DNA of 64,000 nucleotides from Prochlorococcus sp. AG-402-B19. GTDB lineage: Bacteria > Cyanobacteriota > Cyanobacteriia > PCC-6307 > Cyanobiaceae. Within the stretch, counting starts at the first letter, position 1. The number at the start of each line of letters is the position of its first letter. The position numbers were made by a program, and so were the translations under genes. Where the stretch lies: assembly GCA_003279615.1 (NCBI GenBank), contig QCHM01000001.1, positions 94,266-158,265 of the forward strand. The letters run 5' to 3'. Shown piece after piece: positions 52,053 through 61,473 of this stretch. A model generated the notes under the pieces. It was given only the letters and a program-made list of their open reading frames with translations, searched no databases and was not told where the DNA came from.

Positions 52053-52676
52053 ATGCAATGGATATTGATTTTTATATTTAGTGTTCTATTTCTATTTATC
52101 TTAAGCACTTTATGGTTTAAGAAAAGTCGCAAATATGAGTCTGATAATAGTGTTGCATCTTCATATGATTCTTGGACAAATGATCGTTTATTAGAAAATC
52201 TTTGGGGTGAACATATTCATCTAGGCTTTTATGAAAAACCGAGATTAAAAAAAGATTTTAGACAAGCTAAAATTGATTTTGTTCATGAATTAGTTCATTG
52301 GAGTGGTTTGAATAAATTGCCTAAAGGTTCAAGGGTCTTAGATGTAGGATGCGGGATAGGAGGAAGTTCTAGAATATTATCTAAAGAGTATGGGTTTGAC
52401 GTTGTAGGTATTTCTATAAGTAAAGAGCAAATTAAAAGAGCTAATGAATTAACAAGCAATGAAGATTTTTGTCGTTTTGATGTGATGAATGCACTTGATT
52501 TAAAGTTCCCTGAAGGTAGTTTTGATGGAGTTTGGAGTGTTGAAGCTGGGCCTCATATATCTGATAAACAAAAGTTTGCAGATGAGATGCTGAGGGTACT
52601 GAGACCAGGAGGTGTTCTAGCAATTGCAGATTGGAATCAAAGAGATAAAAATAAAGATCGTTTAAATTTTTTTTGA
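52053..52676 (+). pseudogene. MPBQ/MSBQ methyltransferase, 5' part (frameshifted)
   Basis: 207 residues before a premature TGA. N-terminal membrane helix (about 1-22), then SVASSYDSWTNDRLLENLWG and the SAM motif VLDVGCGIGGSS (95-106), matching Synechocystis Sll0418, which methylates 2-methyl-6-phytyl- and solanyl-benzoquinol for tocopherol and plastoquinone. The frame breaks in a run of eight T (52667-52674). With seven T it would read NFFEKFIMNQLLIQW, continuing into the next fragment and matching the family's LNFWEKPVMRQLLDQW. Confidence 0.88.
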
Positions 52677-52686
52677 GAAGTTCATT

Positions 52687-52986
52687 ATGAATCAATTACT
52701 AATACAATGGACTCATCCTGAATTCTCAAGTATTGAAGGATTTAAAGATAACTTATTAAATAGTCCTTTCTGTGGAAGTTCTGTAGATACCTCAAATTGG
52801 ACAAAATATACTATTCAATCTTGGAATGAATCTATTTATGAAGGATTTAGAAGACCATCGACATTCTTGAAGTTAGGCCTTAGATCTTTGTTGAAGGCAG
52901 TCAGAGAAATACCAACTATAATAATGATGAGATGGGCTTTCTCAAGAGGATTAATGAAGTTTGGAGTATTCAAATCTAGAGGATAA
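52687..52986 (+). pseudogene. MPBQ/MSBQ methyltransferase, 3' part (frameshifted)
   Basis: 99 residues in the next frame, MNQLLIQWTHPEFSSIEGF to MRWAFSRGLMKFGVF. This is the C-terminal third of the same methyltransferase family (compare SHPAFASIEGF and LLMRLAFG..LCRFGMF in Sll0418). The ATG at 52687 is internal to the ancestral gene and has no obvious ribosome-binding site, so free expression as a separate protein is unlikely. Confidence 0.85.
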
Positions 52987-52987
52987 A

Positions 52988-53818
52988 CTACTCTATTTCT
53001 GATCCGAAATAACATCCAAAATTAATTATTTGATTGCACAATGGAGATAATTCATCAGTAACTTTTTCAAAATCTTTTTTATTAGAATTATTTAAATCAA
53101 GATCTATGAAAAATACATATTCACCTAATTCTCTTTTCGAAGGACGAGATTCAATTCTGCTCATATTGAGACCAAGATTTGCAATGCAATTTAATGCATT
53201 TAGCAAAGCACCTGGAGTATTAGACTTCAGTGAAAAAGCTATACTTGCTTTGTTTCCATTTGCTTTGATGTTGTCCTTACTTAGAAGGATGAATCTAGTA
53301 CAATTACCTTCAACATCATTAATAGGATAAGCGAGAATATTTAGATCCTCTCCTGCATCTTTTGACCCTATCGCAGCTCTAAATGTACTATTTTTCACCA
53401 TCCTTATTGCTTCAGCAGTTGAATTAGTTGGTAAATGAACGGCATTGGGAATATTATCGTTTAGCCATTGGCTGCATTGAGCTATTGCCTGGGGATGTGA
53501 GAGAACTTCTGAGATAGTTGATATTGACCCGCTACTCAATAATGAGTGCTTGATTGGGAGTACTAGTGCTCTATGAATAAATAGATTTTTATGTCTCCAT
53601 AAAGAATCCAATGTTGAGGTAACGCCCCCTTCTACAGAATTTTCTATTGGAACTACGGCTGCTTCACAAAGATTGTTTGCAAGATTATCTATTACGGACC
53701 TTAACCCTTTGCACGGAGAAAACTCTGGCGATTCAAGGTTTTCTAAGGCTGCTAGTGCTTTTGCGGCCTTCTCAGCGTATGTTCCTTTCGGGCCAAGATA
53801 GGCCACTTGAGTTGACAT
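52988..53818 (-). CDS. pheA: Prephenate dehydratase
   Basis: 276 residues. The catalytic domain begins VAYLGPKGTYAEKAA and has AVVPIENSVEGGVTSTLD; a C-terminal ACT domain (PGALLNALNCIANLGLNMSRIESRP) binds phenylalanine for feedback control. No chorismate mutase domain. It is convergent with the methyltransferase remnants. Confidence 0.96.
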   Translation of the reverse strand: MSTQVAYLGPKGTYAEKAAKALAALENLESPEFSPCKGLRSVIDNLANNLCEAAVVPIENSVEGGVTSTLDSLWRHKNLFIHRALVLPIKHSLLSSGSISTISEVLSHPQAIAQCSQWLNDNIPNAVHLPTNSTAEAIRMVKNSTFRAAIGSKDAGEDLNILAYPINDVEGNCTRFILLSKDNIKANGNKASIAFSLKSNTPGALLNALNCIANLGLNMSRIESRPSKRELGEYVFFIDLDLNNSNKKDFEKVTDELSPLCNQIINFGCYFGSEIE

Positions 53819-53850
53819 TAGAAAAAAATGGGGTAAATGCCGATAAGATC

Positions 53851-54402
53851 ATGCTGAGCAAGCTTTTAATAATGACTCTTGCCTTTAAAGCACGACAAAA
53901 AATTGATCTAGTTGTTCAAGATAATGCGGAGCAACTACCTGATTATCTCCTACAACAGGAAAGAGTTGTAGGGGCAATGCTTGATTCTAAAAAATTGACT
54001 CCTTTAGGGCCAGGTAGCTTTAAGTATGAGGTCACAAGTTTTCAAGTTTTTCAACTACAAATAAATCCTGTGGTATCAATAGGTGTAGAAAATACTGATA
54101 GCAAAATCCGAATGTATGTCACAGAAAGTCACTTAGATGGTTTGGGATTTGTTGATGATTTTGATTTAACTCTAGATGCAATTCTGGAGGCAAAACCATC
54201 AGGTCTTGAAGGTGAAGCTCTTTTGGGGGTAACAGTGAGTCAACCACAACTTTTGAGATTAATTCCTCCTAAAATGCTAGAGACAACTGGCCAGTCAATA
54301 TTAAATGGGATTTTATTAGGAATTAAGGCAAGAGTTGGGAAGCAGTTAATTGTTGATTTTAATGATTGGTGTAAAGATAATCAGCACAAAATAAAAGATT
54401 AA
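53851..54402 (+). CDS. DUF1997 family protein
   Basis: 183 residues from ATG 53851 (ATG 53872 also possible). Family features: FKARQKIDLVV, YLLQQERVVGAMLDSKKLTPLGPG, LETTGQSILNGILLGIKARVG and a final VDFNDWCK. Restricted to cyanobacteria and plastids; function unknown. It is divergent from pheA by 32 bases and overlaps the rnhB end by 4. Confidence 0.85.
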   Translation: MLSKLLIMTLAFKARQKIDLVVQDNAEQLPDYLLQQERVVGAMLDSKKLTPLGPGSFKYEVTSFQVFQLQINPVVSIGVENTDSKIRMYVTESHLDGLGFVDDFDLTLDAILEAKPSGLEGEALLGVTVSQPQLLRLIPPKMLETTGQSILNGILLGIKARVGKQLIVDFNDWCKDNQHKIKD

Positions 54403-54986
54403 ACTTTGACTAGCTTGGATAGAAAACTTTTTCGGTGCAATTTAGAAGCTCCTGTTTTAATTAAATTGATTCTATGGATTTCAGTTCCATACCCCTTATT
54501 TTTCTCAAGACCATACTGATGATATTTGCATGCTAATCGCTGAATTAATTCATCTCTAGCTTCTTTTGCTAAAACACTGGCAGCTGCAATTGAGGGGAAA
54601 TGACTTTCCCCTCTGATTTGAGTTTGTTGTTTTCCTCGCCATATGCGAATGGGTAATATTCCGTCTACAAGAATCAAGTCAGGAGGGCATGAGAACTTTT
54701 CTAATGCTCTTAGCATTGCTTTTTCCGTAGCAATTCGAATCCCGAGACTATCAATTTCCCTTGCAGATGACTGACCTAGTGACCAAGCTATTGAGTTCTT
54801 TTTGATTAAAGGAACTAAATGACTCCTCTGGCGGGTATTTAATTTTTTACTATCTTTCAACCCTTTATTTAATAACTTTACTTCGTTGGACTTACTTAAT
54901 ATCACGGCTCCAGCAAAAACTGGACCAAATAAGCAACCTTTGCCAACTTCATCAACTCCTGCAATTAGAGATTTGGCAGCATTCAT
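54399..54986 (-). CDS. rnhB: Ribonuclease HII
   Basis: 195 residues with the active-site aspartates in IAGVDEVGKGCLFGPVFAGAV and LILVDG. Removes ribonucleotides from DNA. It follows rne by 2 bases. Confidence 0.95.
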   Translation of the reverse strand: MNAAKSLIAGVDEVGKGCLFGPVFAGAVILSKSNEVKLLNKGLKDSKKLNTRQRSHLVPLIKKNSIAWSLGQSSAREIDSLGIRIATEKAMLRALEKFSCPPDLILVDGILPIRIWRGKQQTQIRGESHFPSIAAASVLAKEARDELIQRLACKYHQYGLEKNKGYGTEIHRINLIKTGASKLHRKSFLSKLVKV

Positions 54987-54988
54987 TT

Positions 54989-56866
54989 TTAAGAAGCAGC
55001 TGATGATCTTCTTCTTTTTCGTCTGGGATCTTCATCAGCTTCTTGTGTTTCGCTAGAATTTAAGTCATTTGTTTCATTGATTGAGAATTCATCAGCACTA
55101 ATTAATTCATTTTTTTCTTCATCTAAATCTACATCTACATTGCTTCCCTCTCCTTTAAGATGCTCCGTTGCTTGGGTGATTGTTGAATGTTGCTCAGTAG
55201 GATTTTGATTTTCGAGATGAATGGTATTCTGATTGTTTTTTATTTCCACTTTTCCTGTTTCTGCCTCTTCGCCAGGCTTAATTATATTCACTATATAGTT
55301 CTCAGATGCTGGAGGTTCTTCTAAAAGTAAAATAGGATCTAAACCCATTGCACTATATACCATTTCTTCGTTCTCACTCATGCATATATTGATAACAGTT
55401 TTTTCTTGCTTGTTGTTATTCTTATTTGTTGATATTGCCTCTCCACTTATATTTTGGGAGACAGATATTAAAGCATCGTTAGATGGTTTAATATCTTCAT
55501 TTGTCACGCTTATTTCGCTATCTTTTACTTTATGGATAATTTTCTTTTTATTATTATTACCTTTCAAAGATTCTATTTCAGTCCCTGAGACTGAATTTGA
55601 GTTCTTTACTTTGGCTTCAGATGAGATTGTTGGTTTTAGATCTTGAATTGTGATATTTGGAAGATCACTACTCGCTGGTAAATTTAACCTAGTTTTCCCA
55701 AATAATTCATATATATTTTGACCTTGTCTTTTTCTAGTTAACTCAACAAGTCCAAGTTCTGTAAGTTGAGCAATCTGTGGTCGAGCCGAGTCTCCATTTA
55801 TAGCAGATATGAAATGTTCTAATAATTGCAGTTGATCTCTTCTGGTATCCATATCTATGAAATCAATGATAATCACCCCACCAATATTTCTTAGTTTTAA
55901 TTGCCTTGCAATTTCAATAGCTGCTTCACAATTCGTCCATAAAACCGTCTCTCTAGAGTTTGCAGAACGCGTGAATGAACCTGAGTTGACATCGATAACT
56001 GTTAAAGCCTCAGTTGGCTCTATTATTATATAGCCGCCTGAAGGTAGTTCTACCCTTGGTTTTAATGCATCATTAATTGCAGAAATTACTCTATATTTTT
56101 CTAATATATTTTGAGAATCTTTATGTAATTCTATAACTAATTCTTTGCTATTATCTTTGTCAAGAAAATTTTTAACACGGCTAATTGCTTCAGGGTTATC
56201 TACAACAATATGATTAACATTTTGACCTATGTTGTCTCTAAGAATTCTATGGATAAAGTCTTCATCTCTATTTAAAAGAATTGGTGGGGTACAATTTTCA
56301 GATGCTTGTTGAATCAGTTCCCATTGTTTAAGAAGATTTTCAAGGTCATCAATTAATAATTCTTCAGAAATATCTTCTGCTTCTGTCCTTATTAAAAGTC
56401 CAGTGCTTGGAGGTTTCACTAGAACTCCTAATGCCCTGAGTCGATTTCTTTCACTCTCTATACTTATTCTCCTAGAAATATTTACACCTTGTCCATATGG
56501 TTGAAGTACAAGATATCTTCCTGGAAGAGCTATGTTGCCAGTTAATCTAGGCCCCTTGGTTCCAGTAGGTTCTTTCATTACTTGAACTAGTACCTTTTGT
56601 CTTGGTTCAAGTAACTCAGTGATTCCTGCAGTGGCTTTTTTTAATCTCAATGGGCCAAGATCATTGACATGAATAAAACCATTTTTTTCGCTTTCTCCTA
56701 TATTGACAAAGGCTGCATCTATTCCAGGAAGAACGTTTTCAACTGTTCCTAAGAAAACATCTCCTATTTGGTAGCTACCTTGAGCTACGATTAATTCGTC
56801 TATTCTCTCATCAGTGAGCAAGGCGGCAATTCGCAAATGCTCAGCAATGACAATTTGCTGGGGCAT
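54989..56866 (-). CDS. rne: Ribonuclease E, compact cyanobacterial form
   Basis: 625 residues. An S1 domain (about 35-115, GDVFLGTVENVLPGIDAAFV), then the catalytic core with VIDVNSGSFTRSANSRETVL and IGGVIIIDFIDMDTRRDQ, then NIYELFG. The CPxC zinc link of E. coli is missing. A long acidic/Asn-rich low-complexity tail ends in DPRRKRRRSSAAS, close to the RRRRRRSSA peptide that binds PNPase in other cyanobacteria. Directs mRNA decay. Probable operon with rnhB. Confidence 0.96.
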   Translation of the reverse strand: MPQQIVIAEHLRIAALLTDERIDELIVAQGSYQIGDVFLGTVENVLPGIDAAFVNIGESEKNGFIHVNDLGPLRLKKATAGITELLEPRQKVLVQVMKEPTGTKGPRLTGNIALPGRYLVLQPYGQGVNISRRISIESERNRLRALGVLVKPPSTGLLIRTEAEDISEELLIDDLENLLKQWELIQQASENCTPPILLNRDEDFIHRILRDNIGQNVNHIVVDNPEAISRVKNFLDKDNSKELVIELHKDSQNILEKYRVISAINDALKPRVELPSGGYIIIEPTEALTVIDVNSGSFTRSANSRETVLWTNCEAAIEIARQLKLRNIGGVIIIDFIDMDTRRDQLQLLEHFISAINGDSARPQIAQLTELGLVELTRKRQGQNIYELFGKTRLNLPASSDLPNITIQDLKPTISSEAKVKNSNSVSGTEIESLKGNNNKKKIIHKVKDSEISVTNEDIKPSNDALISVSQNISGEAISTNKNNNKQEKTVINICMSENEEMVYSAMGLDPILLLEEPPASENYIVNIIKPGEEAETGKVEIKNNQNTIHLENQNPTEQHSTITQATEHLKGEGSNVDVDLDEEKNELISADEFSINETNDLNSSETQEADEDPRRKRRRSSAAS

Positions 56867-57258
56867 ATATGTTCCTTAGCTTTTAAAGCTATTAAAAATT
56901 GATTAGCAGGAAAACTGCAATTAGAAAGGTTAGAAATTTATCAACGCCAAAAACTTAAAGAGATTTTTTATTACTGTTCAGGATGTGAATTTAAATTTTA
57001 TCCGGTTTAAATTTCCGGAATGACCAGAGATTAGTCTAGGTGTCCCTTTAAGAATAACCGACGTTAACTAATTAAATAAAGTGCTTAAACTCATTTAATT
57101 AGTTCTTGCGATATTTTAACACAGTATCACTTTTATAATCGATTCAAGTTAGTTTGAAATTTGATTTGGGAATCAATTACTAATTATATAATCGACTATC
57201 TTTAGAGATTTGATGGTCTTTAAGGGATTATCCTTAAAAAAATCACGGTGATTTTCAA
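56867..57258. other. Divergent gap, rne versus dapL
   Basis: 392 bases. TTTAAATTT occurs twice, 56990-56998 and 57006-57014, the second followed by CCGG. Two plus-strand TATAAT boxes (57134-57139, 57187-57192) are candidate -10 elements for dapL, without a clear -35. The rne leader lies here and in other cyanobacteria is autoregulated by cleavage; nothing here proves that. Confidence 0.55.
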
Positions 57259-58482
57259 GTGGTGCAAGTTAATGCTGATTACCTGAAATTAAAAGCAGGT
57301 TATCTTTTCCCAGAGATTTCTAGAAGAATTAATGACTTTACTTCCCAAAAACCATACGCTGATTTGATTCGCTTAGGAATTGGAGATGTTACTGAACCCT
57401 TGCCATTGGCTTGTCGTGAGGCGATGAAGCTTGCTGTTGAAGAGATGGGGACTGAGAGAGGGTTTAAGGGTTATGGACCAGAACAAGGGTATCAGTGGCT
57501 TAGAGAAAGCATCTCTAAAAATGATTATTTATCTCGTGGATGCGATATTTCAGCAGAAGAAATCTTTGTTTCAGATGGCTCCAAATGCGATAGCAGTAAT
57601 ATTTTAGATATCCTAGGAAAGCAGAATAAAATAGCGGTAACTGATCCTGTCTATCCTGTATACGTTGATACCAATGTGATGACAGGTAGGACTGGAGAAG
57701 TCAATGCATTAGGGGAGTATCAAGGTTTAGGTTATATACCCATTAATTCAGAAAATGGTTTTGAGGCAAAAATTCCAAACGAAAAATTTGATTTAATTTA
57801 TCTTTGTTTTCCTAATAATCCAACTGGGGCGGTAGCCACAATTGATCAGCTAGCATCTTGGGTTAAATATGCAAAGGAAAATAATTCTTTAATTCTTTTT
57901 GATGCTGCTTATGAAGCTTTCATTCAAGATGATTCTATACCTCATTCAATTTATGAAATTGACGGAGCGAAAGATTGTGCAATTGAGTTTCGTTCTTTTT
58001 CAAAAAATGCAGGTTTTACAGGAACAAGATGTGCTTTTACAGTTATTCCTAAGTCTTTAAAAGGTAATGCAGGTTCAGAAGAAGTTAGCTTGTGGTCTTT
58101 ATGGAATCGTCGTCAAAGTACTAAATTTAATGGTGTAAGTTATATCGTTCAGAGAGGTGCTGAAGCTGTTTACTCCAATGAAGGGCAAAACCAAATAAAA
58201 ACATTAGTAAGTTTTTACATGGATAATGCTCAAATAATTAAATCTAATCTTACTTCTGCAGGATTTGAAGTTTTTGGAGCGATTAATGCCCCCTATGCAT
58301 GGATAAAAACTCCAAAGAACATGAGTTCATGGGATTTCTTTGATTTCTTGCTAGAAAACGCAAATGTTGTTGGTACTCCTGGAAGTGGCTTTGGTGCTGC
58401 TGGTGAAGGTTATTTTAGATTGTCGGCTTTTAACAGTAGAGAAAATGTCGAAAAAGCCATGCAAAGAATCTTAAAAGCCTAA
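57259..58482 (+). CDS. dapL: LL-diaminopimelate aminotransferase
   Basis: 407 residues from GTG 57259 ([19 protein letters not shown]). PLP-Lys lies in [14 protein letters not shown], and [12 protein letters not shown] is conserved. It converts tetrahydrodipicolinate directly to LL-diaminopimelate, the lysine and peptidoglycan route of cyanobacteria and plants. Confidence 0.96.
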   Translation: MVQVNADYLKLKAGYLFPEISRRINDFTSQKPYADLIRLGIGDVTEPLPLACREAMKLAVEEMGTERGFKGYGPEQGYQWLRESISKNDYLSRGCDISAEEIFVSDGSKCDSSNILDILGKQNKIAVTDPVYPVYVDTNVMTGRTGEVNALGEYQGLGYIPINSENGFEAKIPNEKFDLIYLCFPNNPTGAVATIDQLASWVKYAKENNSLILFDAAYEAFIQDDSIPHSIYEIDGAKDCAIEFRSFSKNAGFTGTRCAFTVIPKSLKGNAGSEEVSLWSLWNRRQSTKFNGVSYIVQRGAEAVYSNEGQNQIKTLVSFYMDNAQIIKSNLTSAGFEVFGAINAPYAWIKTPKNMSSWDFFDFLLENANVVGTPGSGFGAAGEGYFRLSAFNSRENVEKAMQRILKA

Positions 58483-58492
58483 TACGCATTTC

Positions 58493-58852
58493 ATGGTAAG
58501 TTTCTCTTCTAAAAGTGCTATTCATCTTGAAAGTGTAATTATGGTTGATTCTGCAAATCAAACTAATGGAGATACTGCAGTTATTGATCGCAAACTTGAG
58601 CGGGTAAGAAAAGTTTCTCCTAAATACAAGGTTCTTCTGCATAATGATCCAGTGAATACGATGGATTATGTGGTAGAAACTTTAAGGCAGGTAGTTCCTC
58701 AATTAAGTGAACAGGATGCCTTGAATATTATGTTAGAGACACATAATAGTGGTGTTGGACTTGTTATAGTTTGCGATCTAGAGCCAGCTGAATTTTATTC
58801 TGAGTCTTTAAAAGCAAAAGGTCTCACAAGCACAATAGAATTAGAAAGCTGA
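58493..58852 (+). CDS. clpS: ATP-dependent Clp protease adaptor ClpS
   Basis: 119 residues, core YKVLLHNDPVNTMDYVVETL with TMDYV and ETHNSGVGLVIVCDLE. It hands N-degron or other substrates to ClpC. ATG 58541 would start a form without the first 16 residues, which are not part of the fold. It follows dapL by 10 bases. Confidence 0.92.
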   Translation: MVSFSSKSAIHLESVIMVDSANQTNGDTAVIDRKLERVRKVSPKYKVLLHNDPVNTMDYVVETLRQVVPQLSEQDALNIMLETHNSGVGLVIVCDLEPAEFYSESLKAKGLTSTIELES

Positions 58853-58872
58853 AATTTTCAATAAACATATTT

Positions 58873-59748
58873 TTGAATAGATTGTTTCATCAAAAGTTGA
58901 AATGGATACCTACCTTTTCTTTATTTTTATTTTTATATCCTGCAGGATGGTTATTAAGTCATTTTTTTTATATCTTTAATCAAGAGATTAGCCAAAATAA
59001 TTTAAGTATTATAGGTACAATAATAACATTCTTTTTATTTTTAATTATTTTACCTAGTTGGGGAAGAATTAGATGGAAAACTAATCATGTATGGCTGTCT
59101 ATAGGATTAGATTTTAAGAATAAATTTAGAGCAATAAAAACATTTTTTAATGGATTTTTAGTTTCATTTTTTCTTTTGTTAACTTTCTCATTATTTATTC
59201 ATTTATTTGGCTGGATTGATAGTTTTAATTCTATAAAATTTGGCGCATTATTAAACGCAATATTTTTGATAATTAGTATTGTTTTTGCTGAAGAGATAGT
59301 TTTTCGAGGTTGGTTACTGGAGGAAATGGTTCTTTTGTTTGGCTTTAGAAAAGGAATTATTTTTCAGTCTGCTATTTTTAGTCTCTCTCACTATCGATCT
59401 GATATTGGTTTAGAAGGTTTAATTCCTTTCTTTACTGGTCTTTTTCTCTTTGGGTTAGTCCTAACTTTAAGAAGGATTATTGATAAGGGTTCTTTATGGG
59501 GTTGTATAGGTTTGCATGGTGGTTTGGTTGGTATATGGTATCTTTTTGATTCTGGAATGGTTATTTTTTCTATTGATACTCCTTACTATTTACTTGGTCC
59601 AAGCAAATATATGGTTAATCCAATTGGAAGTGTTATTGGATTAACAATTTTATTAATCATTATATTTTTTCAACGAAGGTTTTTTGCAAGTACTGGACGA
59701 TTTTTTGCATCGACATTCAATGCTTCATCTAAAGATGAAACACCATAA
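58873..59748 (+). CDS. CPBP (CAAX-like) intramembrane protease
   Basis: 291 residues from TTG 58873, about eight hydrophobic helices. CPBP motifs: E140-E141-xxx-R145 (FAEEIVFRGWLLEE), the His of FSLSHYRSD and the GLHGGLVG near the fourth motif. Substrate unknown. The C-terminus RRFFASTGRFFASTF is a 7-residue duplication. The final 79 bases overlap the convergent radical SAM gene. Confidence 0.87.
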   Translation: MNRLFHQKLKWIPTFSLFLFLYPAGWLLSHFFYIFNQEISQNNLSIIGTIITFFLFLIILPSWGRIRWKTNHVWLSIGLDFKNKFRAIKTFFNGFLVSFFLLLTFSLFIHLFGWIDSFNSIKFGALLNAIFLIISIVFAEEIVFRGWLLEEMVLLFGFRKGIIFQSAIFSLSHYRSDIGLEGLIPFFTGLFLFGLVLTLRRIIDKGSLWGCIGLHGGLVGIWYLFDSGMVIFSIDTPYYLLGPSKYMVNPIGSVIGLTILLIIIFFQRRFFASTGRFFASTFNASSKDETP

Positions 59749-61283
59749 TCTCTTTCTAATAAGTTCATAACGGTTCTCCCAAAATCATTTGGATTTGTAT
59801 CAAAGGCTTCTAAGCAAATCTTTCCAAATTCTTTCCCCATGGGCTCTGGGTTCCAAAGTAGTTTTCTAGCAGTCCAAGGCATTAAACTCATCGGGTTATA
59901 ACCAGGCTTTAATAGGCCATTATTAATACCATATTCTTCAAGTAATGTGTGAGGCTGAAGTCCGATGAAAAATATCGAAGGTTCAACTATATCAGCCCCA
60001 AAAATCTTTTCTAATTCTCTATGGTAAGCAACGGTTTGTCTTATTGTTTCAGGTCGCTCATCTATAACATTGAATGAATAATTTACTGATACGTGGTCTT
60101 TAAATCCTGCTTTTGCTAGAAGCTCGCAATTTTTAAGAACGGTCTTAAGATTGTATCCCATTCTCATTTTTCTGACTAATTCTTGAGAGCCAGAAGTTAT
60201 TCCAATTTCGAAATAGCTCATACCTGTTTTAACCATTAATTCAGCCAACTCTTTATCTAAGTTGTCAGCTCGTATATATGCGGCCCAGTGAATATCATGT
60301 AAACCTTCATCATTGATAGCTTGAAGAATATCTTTTGCATTTTGAATATGTCCTCTGGAGGGTATGAATTGGGCATCAGTAAACCAGAAGCCTCGAACAC
60401 CGAGACTATATAATTGTTTGATTTCTTTAATAACTTCACTTACAGGATTAATTCGTACTTTTTTACCTTCAATTACTGTGTAGATGCAATAACAACAGTT
60501 ATGGGGGCAACCTCTCTTGGTTTGAACTCCAATATAGAAGTCACCCCCATCTAAATACCATTTAAATTCAGGCCAAATAGATTGAATGTAAGCATAATTA
60601 CATGCAGTCTTGATAACATTATTTGGTTTTTCATGAATTAGATTTTCTCTGGGTGATTCGCCAACAACAAAACATCTTTCATTATTAATTGATTCATTCC
60701 TTATTAACTTTTCTATTAATAGTTCTCCTTCACCTAAAGAAATAATAGTACCTTTTGGGAGTGACTTCTTTAGTTGATTATAAAAAACACTAACAGCACC
60801 ACCACCAAGTATTGCATTTGCATTTGGATTTATTTTCTTTGCACATTTTAATCCCTTTTTAATTAGTCTTTGGTTTCTCCATATTTCTCCATAATGAGTT
60901 TTCATTAGTTGAAAACCGCCTAAGGCACCTCTAATTTTTTTGAGAGGGTTATTAGCATAAAAAACTTCAAATGAATTTTGTAATGGATTACCTCCTCTTC
61001 CATCTACAGGAGCATAAATTTGAATATCTCTCCAGGAAAAAACTATTAGTGTAGGTCCAAAAGCTTTAATATTTTTAATTAATATTCTCTCTACATCTAA
61101 TATTGGTAATGATGCTAAGTCTACAATTAATTGTTGAATTTCTGGGAAACATTTATGAATATGATCAGCTAAATAAATTGGACCAATAGGGAAAATTGGG
61201 TTACAAGGGAGTCTGGCATAAAGGATTTTGACCTCTGATTTAGGTCCATAAAGATTGAATTTAGAGCTCAAATTTTCTTTCAT
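59670..61283 (-). CDS. B12-binding-domain radical SAM protein
   Basis: 537 residues from ATG 61283 (a TTG at 61304 would add seven). N-terminal cobalamin-binding-like region (LYARLPCNPIFPIGPIYLAD, LGGGAVSVFY), then a radical-SAM core with CxxxCxxC at about 259, 263 and 266 (RGCPHNCCYC), SVNYSFNVIDERPETI and so on. The pathway is unknown; related proteins act in methylation or cyclisation. It has no obvious partner. The 3' end overlaps the CPBP gene. Confidence 0.82.
   Translation of the reverse strand: MKENLSSKFNLYGPKSEVKILYARLPCNPIFPIGPIYLADHIHKCFPEIQQLIVDLASLPILDVERILIKNIKAFGPTLIVFSWRDIQIYAPVDGRGGNPLQNSFEVFYANNPLKKIRGALGGFQLMKTHYGEIWRNQRLIKKGLKCAKKINPNANAILGGGAVSVFYNQLKKSLPKGTIISLGEGELLIEKLIRNESINNERCFVVGESPRENLIHEKPNNVIKTACNYAYIQSIWPEFKWYLDGGDFYIGVQTKRGCPHNCCYCIYTVIEGKKVRINPVSEVIKEIKQLYSLGVRGFWFTDAQFIPSRGHIQNAKDILQAINDEGLHDIHWAAYIRADNLDKELAELMVKTGMSYFEIGITSGSQELVRKMRMGYNLKTVLKNCELLAKAGFKDHVSVNYSFNVIDERPETIRQTVAYHRELEKIFGADIVEPSIFFIGLQPHTLLEEYGINNGLLKPGYNPMSLMPWTARKLLWNPEPMGKEFGKICLEAFDTNPNDFGRTVMNLLERDYGVSSLDEALNVDAKNRPVLAKNLR
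59677..59718. repeat. 21-bp tandem duplication inside two overlapping genes
   Basis: In the CPBP frame it is RFFASTG then RFFASTF (codons AGG.. and CGA..). On the minus strand it gives the repetitive AKNRPVLAKNL end of the radical SAM protein. The two copies differ at several third positions, so it is not brand new. Confidence 0.8.
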
Positions 61284-61473
61284 CGGGGCATCTATTAATA
61301 ACAAAAATAATTACTAGGTTAAACACTAACAATTTGTTGACCTTTTTGATTGAAAATCAGATTAATAGTTAAAAGGAAAACAATTAGAGTTTATCTTAAA
61401 TCTAGTCAAAACTAAGTTAGAGAGATCTTTTTTTTGTGTTTTTTGCAAACTGTTAAATAATGATTTAATTCAA

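Noticed and set aside
53647..53850. N-terminal extension of the DUF1997 protein
   Set aside because: It is antisense to the start of pheA; the DUF1997 fold begins after 53851.
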